The notes under the pieces are model-generated. The model was not told the DNA's origin. It made no database searches and saw nothing but the letters and a program-made list of their open reading frames with translations. The position numbers and the translations under genes are program-made. A stretch of 64,000 nucleotides of DNA from Spirosoma oryzicola. GTDB lineage: Bacteria > Bacteroidota > Bacteroidia > Cytophagales > Spirosomataceae. The stretch is taken from the NCBI RefSeq assembly GCF_021233055.1, contig NZ_CP089538.1, forward strand, positions 4,666,501 to 4,730,500, read 5' to 3'. Below are positions 17,253-24,946 of this stretch, in pieces (within the stretch, counting starts at the first letter, position 1; each line of letters opens with the position of its first letter).

Positions 17253-18323
17253 ATGACCAGACAATTATCCAGGGATACGAAGTTACGCCTTTGGGGACCC
17301 TTGCTGCTGTTTGCCTTTGGTTCTTTCTTTTTCCGACTTTCGATTCTCGTCAATAACACTCCGCGTCAAGCCATTCAATACATCTGTATCGCTCTTTCGC
17401 TCGGTTATTTAGGCTGGGAGATTGCCCGACGGCTGATTGGTATTATTCAGAACAAGTATCCCGGTCTACACCGCACCCGCCAGCGGCTTATTCTTCTTGG
17501 CTTCCTGATTATTCTTCTGGCCAATGTTAATTCCTCGTTACGCGTATTGATCAATAGTTTACTGGATACCCGCATCTGGAAAGTCGATCTGTACAATTAC
17601 ATCGAAACAACAGGTATTCAGTTCGTCTACGTGTGCGTTTACGTCGTTGTATACGAGGGTCAGTACCTGATTCGGCAATGGCAAAAGACGTATCAGGAAA
17701 AAGAGCAACTGATGAAAGCCGAGTGGCAGGCTCGGTTCGATTCGCTGAAAAATCAGGTCAATCCGCATTTTTTGTTTAACGCGCTCAATTCGCTTTCCAC
17801 GCTGATCGAAGACTCGCCCGTTCAGGCCGGAGAATTTGTCGATGAATTGTCGAAAGTGTACCGCTACCTACTTCAATCGAACGACCGCGAGCTTACGTCA
17901 CTCCATACGGAGTTACGTTTTATCCAATCGTACACGCATCTACTTAAAACCCGGCATGGTTCGGGAATAGCCGTACGTACGTCAGTACCCGACAATTGCC
18001 TGACACATTCGCTCCCTCCGCTTACGCTACAGCTGCTGGTCGAAAACGCGGTCAAGCATAACATTGTATCGCCGGGCCGCCCCCTTGTTATTGACATCAC
18101 CACGTCAGCCTCAACCGACAAGCTGAAGCAGGACTGCTTTCTGCTGCTGGTTCGCAATAATCTCCAGCGCAAGAGTAAACAAAGTTTGAGCAATGGGGTC
18201 GGATTAGCCAATATCGCGGCCAAATACCGGATGCTCACCCAGTCCGACATTGTTGTTCAGGAGGAAAACGACTCCTTTACGGTAGTTTTACCCTTACTCG
18301 CCCCTATGCAAACGGTACGCTGA
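17253..18323 (+). CDS. LytS-type sensor histidine kinase (4 TM)
   Basis: This 356-residue membrane kinase has four transmembrane helices in its first 145 residues with no large extracellular domain, then a short coiled coil and a His_kinase (PF06580-type) domain. The phospho-acceptor is His172 in QVNPHFLFNALNSLS; the ATPase part shows LTLQLLVENAVKHN (N box) and NGVGLANIAAKYRML (G box). These kinases phosphorylate LytTR response regulators. A second kinase and a LytTR regulator follow on the same strand, but a predicted LytTR-controlled promoter lies in the 154-bp gap, so this gene may be transcribed separately. Confidence 0.92.
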   Translation: MTRQLSRDTKLRLWGPLLLFAFGSFFFRLSILVNNTPRQAIQYICIALSLGYLGWEIARRLIGIIQNKYPGLHRTRQRLILLGFLIILLANVNSSLRVLINSLLDTRIWKVDLYNYIETTGIQFVYVCVYVVVYEGQYLIRQWQKTYQEKEQLMKAEWQARFDSLKNQVNPHFLFNALNSLSTLIEDSPVQAGEFVDELSKVYRYLLQSNDRELTSLHTELRFIQSYTHLLKTRHGSGIAVRTSVPDNCLTHSLPPLTLQLLVENAVKHNIVSPGRPLVIDITTSASTDKLKQDCFLLLVRNNLQRKSKQSLSNGVGLANIAAKYRMLTQSDIVVQEENDSFTVVLPLLAPMQTVR

Positions 18324-18370
18324 GTCCGTACTCCTGACCGGTCACAGATACTGATTAACCCTTCATTTGC

Positions 18371-18442
18371 ACAACTCATGACTCCATTCGTGCAATTGGT
18401 GACTATCGTGGTAAAGCCTACATGAAGGCATCGCTATCTTTA
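18371..18442 (+). promoter_or_regulatory. Predicted LytTR operator and promoter (site B)
   Basis: ACAACTCAT (18371-18379) and GCAATTGGT (18392-18400) form an imperfect direct repeat with a 21-bp period, inside two longer similar 21-bp units at 18364-18405. TATCTTTA (18435-18442), one base off TAnnTTTG, follows 34 bp later. The kinase at 18478 starts 35 bp further on. Half-sites match the LytTR consensus at 7 of 9 each, so on its own this site is weak; the shared spacing with the other two sites supports it and would imply autoregulation. Confidence 0.5.
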
Positions 18443-18477
18443 GCACTGCTAAAAAGCTCCCCAGACCGGTATTGTTT

Positions 18478-19626
18478 ATGCATCAGTCCGTTTGTTTGCC
18501 ACCTCTGAGCCAACTCAGTCCTTACAATCGGTGGACTTACGTACTGACTGTGCCTTTTCTTACCGGAGTGGTTAGTTATCTACTGGCAGGAGACGCCTAC
18601 TGGCAAAACGGATGGCACTTCGCGGCAACCACGTTTCTGAACGGTGCCTTACTCACGGGTTCCTTTTTCGCCCAAAATCGCGTGACGCGTGTAGTTACCC
18701 AACGGTATCCTCGCTTCGCTCAATCACTGACACGAGTGGCTCTCGTCGTAGCGGCTAACAGCCTATTGTCGGTACTTTGTGTGAGCCTTATCGCTGGTGT
18801 ATACAGTCGTTTTAGGTTAGTTAGCACCTCGTTTACGGTTGAATCGCTCCTGAAAATTTACGGTATCAACCTGTTATTTATCGTTCTTTCTGCCGGGATT
18901 TACGAAACGTTTTTCTCGCTGAACCGGTGGCAACAGATTCAAATCAACCGGGAGAAGCTAAAGAAGGAAAATTTGAAGGGACAACTGCAAGGACTCAAAA
19001 GCCAGGTCAATCCGCACTTTCTGTTTAACAGCCTGAATTCGTTATCGTCGCTGATTGCCGATGAGCCACAGCTAGCTGAACAGTTTATCGATCAAATGGC
19101 GCGCGTGTACCGATACATGCTTCAGACCAATGGACATTCCGACACGCTTCCCGTCAGCGATCATGCGATTAACGGCGAGTGCAGCGATGAATTGACAACC
19201 CTCGACGCAGAGTTATCTTTTATTGACTCTTACTATCACTTGCTGAAAACCCGCCACGGGACCGGCCTTACACTGTCCGTCCAGGTAGCGAATCATTATC
19301 GACAGCATCGCCTTCCCCCGCTCACACTGCAACTTCTGGTTGAGAATGCCGTCAAGCACAATAGTATTCTGGCCAGCCGCCCTTTGTTGATCGAAATCGA
19401 AACAACAGAATCTGGTTATCTTCGTGTGCGCAATAACGTTCAGAAAAGATCGGTTCGGAGCGATCTAGCCCGATCAGGTTCGTCCGAATCAGGTGAAGCA
19501 GAATCGACGCACGTTGGCTTAGCTAATATTCAGACAAAGTATAACTTGCTGGCACAAACGGAACCACAAATTGAAGCCGGTTCTGATTATTTTACCGTTA
19601 CATTACCTCTTTTAGCACAAGCATAA
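18478..19626 (+). CDS. LytS-type sensor histidine kinase (4 TM)
   Basis: This 382-residue kinase resembles the one at 17253-18323: four predicted helices, coiled coil (NREKLKKENLKGQLQGLK), phospho-acceptor His180 in QVNPHFLFNSLNSLSSL, N box LTLQLLVENAVKHN and a C-terminal GLANIQTKYNLL. It differs by an insertion after the DHp helices (about residues 218-235, SDTLPVSDHAINGECSDE), where the others have only a short NDREL-type turn. The ATG at 18478 is used; a TTG two codons earlier is also in frame. The response regulator begins 9 bp after its stop, so they are surely cotranscribed and a cognate pair. Confidence 0.92.
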   Translation: MHQSVCLPPLSQLSPYNRWTYVLTVPFLTGVVSYLLAGDAYWQNGWHFAATTFLNGALLTGSFFAQNRVTRVVTQRYPRFAQSLTRVALVVAANSLLSVLCVSLIAGVYSRFRLVSTSFTVESLLKIYGINLLFIVLSAGIYETFFSLNRWQQIQINREKLKKENLKGQLQGLKSQVNPHFLFNSLNSLSSLIADEPQLAEQFIDQMARVYRYMLQTNGHSDTLPVSDHAINGECSDELTTLDAELSFIDSYYHLLKTRHGTGLTLSVQVANHYRQHRLPPLTLQLLVENAVKHNSILASRPLLIEIETTESGYLRVRNNVQKRSVRSDLARSGSSESGEAESTHVGLANIQTKYNLLAQTEPQIEAGSDYFTVTLPLLAQA

Positions 19627-19635
19627 ATTAAGTCC

Positions 19636-20418
19636 ATGAACGCCCTAATCGTTGAAGATGAAGAATTAGCCGTGCGTAAACTCCAGAAGTTACTGCACGA
19701 CGTAGCCCCCACCCTGAACATCGTTGGCGTAACGGCCAGTATCGACGATACGGTCAACTGGCTAGAGGACCGCCGGACAAGTGGTCAGCCCGAGCCCGAC
19801 CTTATTTTCCTGGATATCGAATTGGCCGACGGTCAAAGTTTCGAGATTTTTGAGCGAACACCGGTCAGAAGTACCGTTATTTTTACAACCTCCTACGATG
19901 AATACGCGTTGCAGGCGTTTAAGGTTAACAGCATCGATTACCTGCTTAAGCCCGTTCAACGCGACGATTTGCAACGAAGTCTTCAGAAATACGAAGCGTT
20001 GCGCGGTCGCCCGGTGGACGATCCGGCTCAAAACATTGAAAAGCTTCTCCAACAGATTCAGCGGCAGGCTCCGCGCGATTACCGCCAACGCTTTCTGGTA
20101 CGACAGGGTCAGCGCCTATTATCGGTTGAAGTGGGCGAGATTGCGTATTTCTACACCGAAGACCGCTACAGCTTTTTCTCGACCCATACCGGGCAGAAGT
20201 TTCTGGTCGATTACACGCTGGATGAACTGGCCGACAGTCTGGACCCAGGCCGCTTCTTTCGGATCAACCGGGGAGTTCTGGTAACACACCAGGCCGTCGA
20301 TCAGATGCAGCCTTACTTCGGTAACCGGCTCGCGCTGAACCTGCGCCCTACCTTCGACAAGGAAGCGTTGGTGAGCCGGGAAAAAGTAAGCGACTTTAAG
20401 ACCTGGATGGGGAAATAA
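19636..20418 (+). CDS. LytTR-family response regulator
   Basis: This 260-residue transcription factor has an N-terminal receiver domain with acidic pocket EDEE (residues 7-10), phospho-acceptor Asp60 (LIFLDIELADG), switch Thr/Ser in FTTSYDEYA and the conserved Lys in DYLLKPV. The C-terminal LytTR DNA-binding domain (about residues 150-260) shows RFLVRQGQRLLSVEVGEIAYF, FFRINRGVLV and the SREKVSDFK end. LytTR proteins bind paired direct repeats; three such candidates occur in the window (13753, 18371, 59227). It is the only LytTR gene here although four LytS-type kinases are present. Confidence 0.95.
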   Translation: MNALIVEDEELAVRKLQKLLHDVAPTLNIVGVTASIDDTVNWLEDRRTSGQPEPDLIFLDIELADGQSFEIFERTPVRSTVIFTTSYDEYALQAFKVNSIDYLLKPVQRDDLQRSLQKYEALRGRPVDDPAQNIEKLLQQIQRQAPRDYRQRFLVRQGQRLLSVEVGEIAYFYTEDRYSFFSTHTGQKFLVDYTLDELADSLDPGRFFRINRGVLVTHQAVDQMQPYFGNRLALNLRPTFDKEALVSREKVSDFKTWMGK

Positions 20419-20444
20419 CCAGCCGGGTCTTAAAGGCCATTTCG

Positions 20445-20771
20445 TTACCGCAACGAATCTTTTTTTGTTTTTCCAATCGGTATACCTACCCCAAAGGCCC
20501 TGGGGTCAGTTGGCGGATTGGTTTTATTTTTCCGCTTTTTGCGGTCGTTTTGCGGTATGGCCGTGGCCGTTGGGTTAGCGGGTGCCTGCATCATCGTTCC
20601 GGGACCGGATAGCGGAGTATCAACGCCCGGTATCGGAACATGCGTCGATGGTGAAGCCTCACGGGGCGTTTGTGCGGAGTCAAGTTTTGTCAGCCGCTGC
20701 GATGAGTCAGCCTGGCCAAAACAAATCGACCCGTACAGACTGATCGACAGGAGTAATAAAAAGGAACGCAT
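20445..20771 (-). CDS. Small secreted protein, Pro/Lys-rich, unknown
   Basis: This 108-residue protein starts with a signal peptide (MRSFLLLLSISLYGSICFGQ) and then a low-complexity stretch rich in Pro, Ser, Thr and Lys (such as DRKKRKNKTNPPTD). The ATG at 20771 is preferred because it puts the signal first; an earlier one at 20816 would bury it. No domain is recognised. It is convergent with the LytTR regulator (26-bp gap) and divergent from the TolB-like gene. Confidence 0.6.
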   Translation of the reverse strand: MRSFLLLLSISLYGSICFGQADSSQRLTKLDSAQTPREASPSTHVPIPGVDTPLSGPGTMMQAPANPTATAIPQNDRKKRKNKTNPPTDPRAFGVGIPIGKTKKDSLR

Positions 20772-20938
20772 ACGAAAAGACAGTTTGTTGAGTAAATCGT
20801 TTCTGACGGAAAACACATCCGTTATTCTCTTCTCAACTAACCGTAGCAGGTAACAGTTTAGCGAAACCGGAATCTGGAAGTAAACTTTCTTCCGTTGCTT
20901 CTTTTGACTGAGTTAGCCAAGACTTACTCACGACCCTG

Positions 20939-22465
20939 ATGCCTTTCTACAAACGCTTTAAGCAAATTAACCTGTTGCTGATTGGCCTGCTGGCCAGCCT
21001 AGCCGTTTCGACAAACGCTCAGCAGAAATCGGTGGGTGTGTTCGACGGACAGGATGATATTGGCCAAGCCAAACAGCCCCTGTCCGTTCGTTTTAATGCC
21101 GCTACGTACGAGTTGAGCGGTGCAGGAGTCGATGCAGCCACAACGCACTTTCTGTGGAAACGCATAAAGGGCGATTTTATCGTTTATACGCGGTGCCATC
21201 TGACCTCTACCAATCCACACCACACAATCGGCTGGCTGGCCCGAGCCAGTCTGGCCCCAAACGCTCCCCAGGTGAGCGCCACCGTGCAAGGCAGGGGAAA
21301 CCCATCCCTACAAATTCGTAGAATGGCGGATGGCCCCAGCGACGAAAGTCGAATTAGCCTGAGTAACGCGGACGTTATCCAACTGGAACGCCGTGGGACA
21401 ACCTACACCCTGCGCGTGGCGAAGTTCGGTGAGCCGTTTCAGATTCGGGAGGTGGCGAATCTCAATCTGGGCGACGAAATTTACGTAGGTCTGTTCGTTA
21501 GTGGCGCTCAGAAGAACACCCTTGCCAAAGGCGTATTTCAGGATGTTCGTCTTACCGTCCCGGTCAGCCCCGACGTACCGGCTGGCCAGATGAATCTCGG
21601 CAGTCGGCTGGAGCTACTGGAGGTGGCAACGGGAAAGCGGGAAGTTATCCATACAGCACCCAATTCGATTCAGGCTCCCAACTGGACGCCCGACAACAAG
21701 ACGCTGATCTATAATGGTCAGGGCTTTATTTACGCATTTGATTTGGCCAGCCGTCAGCAGAGCGTCCTGAACACCGACGACGTCAAGAACAACAACAATG
21801 ACCACGTTTTGTCTTTTGACGGAAAAATGCTGGGCCTCAGTAGTGGGGTTAAGGAACTAGGCGGATCAATTATTTACACGGTTCCGGCTACGGGTGGCGC
21901 ACCAAAGCAAATTACGCCTAAAGGGCCGTCCTATCTGCACGGGTGGTCGCCCGATGGTAACAGTTTAGTATTCTGCGGTTCGCGTAATAACGAATACGAC
22001 ATCTACAAAATACCCGCAGCTGGCGGACCGGAGATCAGGCTCACCGACGCGAAAGGGCTCGACGACGGTCCGGAATTTACACCCGACGGTACGTTTATTT
22101 ACTTTAATTCAAACCGTACCGGCACCATGCAGATCTGGCGGATGAAACCCGATGGCAGCGAACAGGAGCCCGTCACCAATGGCGATTTCCATGATTGGTT
22201 TCCGCATATTTCGCCGGATGGCAAATGGGTTGTTTTTCTGTCGTTTCTAAAAGAAGAAGTGCAGTCCGGTGACCATCCCCCGTACAAACACGTTTATCTC
22301 CGGCTGATGCCCATCAAAGGAGGAAAACCAACGATCATCGCTTATTTGTACGGTGGTCAGGGTTCGATCAATACCCCTTCGTGGTCGCCCGACAGCAAAC
22401 GAATCGCGTTCGTCAGCAACACAGACATCAGTACGTTGAGTCCGGCAGAGATAACGGATAATTAG
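20939..22465 (+). CDS. TolB-like beta-propeller protein, secreted
   Basis: This 508-residue protein has a signal peptide (ending VSTNAQQ), an N-terminal concanavalin-like beta-sandwich of about 190 residues (DUF1349-like: FLWKRIKGDFIVYTR, HTIGWLARASL) and a C-terminal six-bladed-type propeller with repeated WSPD/FTPDG/ISPDGKWV units typical of WD40-like PD40 repeats. Such proteins bind other proteins or polymers in the periplasm. No catalytic motif is seen. It lies 83 bp upstream of the Tat-exported TIM-barrel gene and could share its transcript. Confidence 0.85.
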   Translation: MPFYKRFKQINLLLIGLLASLAVSTNAQQKSVGVFDGQDDIGQAKQPLSVRFNAATYELSGAGVDAATTHFLWKRIKGDFIVYTRCHLTSTNPHHTIGWLARASLAPNAPQVSATVQGRGNPSLQIRRMADGPSDESRISLSNADVIQLERRGTTYTLRVAKFGEPFQIREVANLNLGDEIYVGLFVSGAQKNTLAKGVFQDVRLTVPVSPDVPAGQMNLGSRLELLEVATGKREVIHTAPNSIQAPNWTPDNKTLIYNGQGFIYAFDLASRQQSVLNTDDVKNNNNDHVLSFDGKMLGLSSGVKELGGSIIYTVPATGGAPKQITPKGPSYLHGWSPDGNSLVFCGSRNNEYDIYKIPAAGGPEIRLTDAKGLDDGPEFTPDGTFIYFNSNRTGTMQIWRMKPDGSEQEPVTNGDFHDWFPHISPDGKWVVFLSFLKEEVQSGDHPPYKHVYLRLMPIKGGKPTIIAYLYGGQGSINTPSWSPDSKRIAFVSNTDISTLSPAEITDN

Positions 22466-22548
22466 TCAATCCTGGTTGCCGAAGCGTATATTGCATCAAC
22501 TAGCCGACTTACAGCGACGAAGTAAACTCATTAATTTTATCGGGTCGA

Positions 22549-23385
22549 ATGAAAACAAGACGTGAATTCCTCAAAGCATCGGGCTATCTGGCAGTAGGCG
22601 CTGCTTTAGTCCCTAATCTAGCCAAAGCCGCGAAAGTGAAGAATGTCGGTATTCAACTCTATACAGTTCGCAAGGAGATGCTGGCCGACGCAGCAGGCAC
22701 CTTAAAGCAATTGGCTCAAATTGGCTACACAGAACTGGAATCGGCCCGCAGCGAAAAAGGTAATTTCTATGGCTTACAGCCTAAAGAAATCAAAAAAATT
22801 GCCAACGACCTGGGCATGACCGTACGCAGTGGTCACGTACAAATCGACAACAACTGGCAACGCACGGTTGACATGGCGGCAGAAGCGGGACAAACCTACC
22901 TGGTGTGTGCGTCACTACCAACAGAAGGCCAGACCGTTGCGAACTACCACCGTTGCGCTGACGCATTTTCTAAAGCTGCCGAAACCTGCAAAAAAGCGAA
23001 TCTGGTCTTTGGGTACCACAATCACGAATACGAGTTTGAAAAAGTAGATGGCAAAATTCTGTACGACATTCTGCTGGATCGCACCGATGCTAACCTGGTG
23101 AAAATGGAGATGGATTTAGGCTGGGCCATTCTGACGGGCAACGACCCACTCGCTTATTTCAAAAAATATCCGGGCCGTTTTCCGCTGTGGCACCTCAAAG
23201 ACATGGACAAGACCAAAAAGGAAAGCACCGAATTTGGTAAAGGTCAGATTGATATAAAGAAGATGTTGCAGAATATGGACAAATCGGGAACGAAGTATTT
23301 CTTTGTCGAGCAGGAAGAATACCCTAAGACGGCGATGGAAAGTGCCAAGTACGATTATGATTATCTGGCAAAGCTAACGTATTAA
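22549..23385 (+). CDS. Tat-exported sugar phosphate isomerase/epimerase-like TIM barrel
   Basis: This 278-residue protein begins with a twin-arginine signal (TRREFLKASGYLAVGAALV) and has an xylose-isomerase-like TIM-barrel domain. Candidate metal ligands are seen in order: GYHNHEYEF, KMEMDLGW, PLWHLKDMD and FFVEQEEYP. The family contains sugar isomerases, epimerases and inositol-pathway enzymes such as IolE-like proteins; export to the periplasm is common among Bacteroidetes members. The natural substrate is not deducible. A large imperfect inverted repeat starts 15 bp after the stop. Confidence 0.88.
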   Translation: MKTRREFLKASGYLAVGAALVPNLAKAAKVKNVGIQLYTVRKEMLADAAGTLKQLAQIGYTELESARSEKGNFYGLQPKEIKKIANDLGMTVRSGHVQIDNNWQRTVDMAAEAGQTYLVCASLPTEGQTVANYHRCADAFSKAAETCKKANLVFGYHNHEYEFEKVDGKILYDILLDRTDANLVKMEMDLGWAILTGNDPLAYFKKYPGRFPLWHLKDMDKTKKESTEFGKGQIDIKKMLQNMDKSGTKYFFVEQEEYPKTAMESAKYDYDYLAKLTY

Positions 23386-24020
23386 CCAGCCTGCCTCACA
23401 AACACCGATAGCCGGACTGAGTTCGCTTCTAAAACCAGTTAAACAAGTGCTGGTGCGATTAACGTAGCGTGTCTGGCTATCGGCGTTTACCAGGTGACTA
23501 CATTTTACAAGACACACCTACTAAACGATTCATTACCATTATATTTCATCCTAAGAAATATTTAAGTTGCCCCTGAATTATTGTACCGTTTACGATTACT
23601 CCGCTGAATTTTATTTATCACAGTTTGCCTTACGAGACGCTGATTTCTTAAACAAAAGCGTTCTGATTTTTTGGTAAGGTTCAGCGTAACCAACTTATCT
23701 GTCTAGATCTTAAAATAGATTTTATACTTTTCTTACACCGATAAAGCGTCTGTTTATTTCTCTGTTAAATCATATTTTATCCGCGTAAACAAAACAAAGT
23801 GCCCTAATCAAACATTTTAGTAAGTTACTACGTACTTTGTCAATTCTTTGCTTCTAACAGAGGAAATCTATGGACTTGTGGTAAACACGCTTGTTAACCA
23901 ATCTACCATTTAATATATTTTTCGTGTCTTAATTAACTGGTTTCAGTCTAAAATAAATAAAGGAGCACTTAGTTAGCAGAGCTTGTTAAAATACAACTTG
24001 AATTGCACTAGTAAAGGATT
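23386..24020. other. 635-bp intergenic region ahead of the ECF sigma gene
   Basis: The longest gene-free stretch in the window. An imperfect inverted repeat (AAACACCGATAGCCGG at 23400-23415 against 23473-23488, two non-Watson-Crick positions, 57-nt loop) lies at the left and probably marks the 3' end of the TIM-barrel transcript. From about 23500 the sequence turns AT-rich with no reading frame of note; it most likely holds a long leader and promoter region for the sigma factor. I could not fix a promoter with confidence. Confidence 0.6.
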
Positions 24021-24572
24021 ATGCATACTTCACTGACCGACGAGAATATTATTCGCCTGTACTTACCTAATCAGCCGAATGAGTGTTTTGAGACACTGTA
24101 CACACGATATGTCAACAAAGTATATCGTCGTTGTTTGTCACTTACCCACGACTCGGCCAAAGCTGAAGACTTTACGCATGATATCTTTCTAAAAGTATTT
24201 GACAAACTCGATGCTTTCCAGGAACGGGCTCGTTTTTCAACCTGGCTTTATTCGATTGCCTACAATTATTGTCTGGATCAAATTCGTCTGTCGAAACGCC
24301 TGAACACGGTTACAATGGACGACGACTACGAACTTGATATCGCCGACAACCAGGAATCTGTACTGCACGAAGAGACGCTACAGATGGTAAAGCAAGCGAT
24401 GGATACACTGTCCAAAGAAGAAACGACGCTCCTACGGATGAAATACGAAGATGGAATGAGTATCGACGAGATTGCCGACCTGTACAACCTTAAAGCCAGC
24501 GCGGTAAAGATGCGTCTAAAGCGCAGCCGGGATAAAATTCATCGGCTGTACGAGCAACAATACAACAGCTAA
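24021..24572 (+). CDS. ECF-type RNA polymerase sigma factor
   Basis: This 183-residue protein has sigma-70 region 2 (CLSLTHDSAKAEDFTHDIFLKVFDKL, then FSTWLYSIAYNYCLDQIR, the -10-recognition and core-binding helices) and region 4 (LSKEETTLLRMKYEDGMSIDEIADLYNLKASAVKMRLKRSRDKI) with a helix-turn-helix. Length is typical of ECF sigma factors. No anti-sigma or FecR gene is adjacent, and the nearest genes point to other roles, so control is likely at transcription or by a distant partner. A strong terminator lies about 95 bp after the stop. Confidence 0.93.
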   Translation: MHTSLTDENIIRLYLPNQPNECFETLYTRYVNKVYRRCLSLTHDSAKAEDFTHDIFLKVFDKLDAFQERARFSTWLYSIAYNYCLDQIRLSKRLNTVTMDDDYELDIADNQESVLHEETLQMVKQAMDTLSKEETTLLRMKYEDGMSIDEIADLYNLKASAVKMRLKRSRDKIHRLYEQQYNS

Positions 24573-24666
24573 TTATTTTTTTCAATTCAACTTACCAAAA
24601 GGTGACCAAAGAGGTTAACTTTGCTCTAAATGGTAAAGACCCTCTATAAACCAGAAATTGCTCAGG

Positions 24667-24696
24667 GCCCAGCTGTAATGGCTGGGCTTTTTTTTT
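24667..24696 (+). terminator. Rho-independent terminator of the sigma factor gene
   Basis: GCCCAGC (24667-24673) pairs with GCTGGGC (24681-24687), 7-nt loop, followed by nine T residues. Confidence 0.9.
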
Positions 24697-24846
24697 GGCA
24701 AATTCATATACTTCCCGCTGTTCACCAGTTTTATCTTAAGTAAGACTGATAGAATCATCCTACCTCCCGAAAGCGAACCGTACGGGCAAGCTTTTTTGTT
24801 CGTACAGTACATACGGTTATTTACTGACCTGAGTTATGGCTTCGGC

Positions 24847-24877
24847 TTTCGTGCCCCAGTCTATTTCCGTATCTTTG
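24847..24877 (+). promoter_or_regulatory. Bacteroidetes-type promoter of ileS
   Basis: TTTC (24847-24850, one base off TTTG), a 19-bp spacer and TATCTTTG (24870-24877), an exact -7 element. Transcription would start near 24884, giving a leader of about 60 nt before the GTG at 24947. Confidence 0.6.
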
Positions 24878-24946
24878 CACTCATTTTTAACCGCATGGGT
24901 TTCAAATAACTATTTAAAAAACTCGTGCTATTCGTTTATTCCAGGC

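Larger units (their letters stand above)
24573..24946. other. Intergenic region with terminator and ileS promoter
   Basis: Contains the sigma-gene terminator at 24667-24696 and the ileS promoter at 24847-24877. An in-frame ATG at 24836 lies upstream of that promoter and is therefore not the ileS start. Confidence 0.7.

Noticed and set aside
20780..20861. Two full matches to the LytTR half-site (ACAGTTTGT, ACAGTTTAG)
   Set aside because: They are 73 bp apart and not followed by a promoter at the spacing of the other sites; single 9-bp matches are expected by chance.
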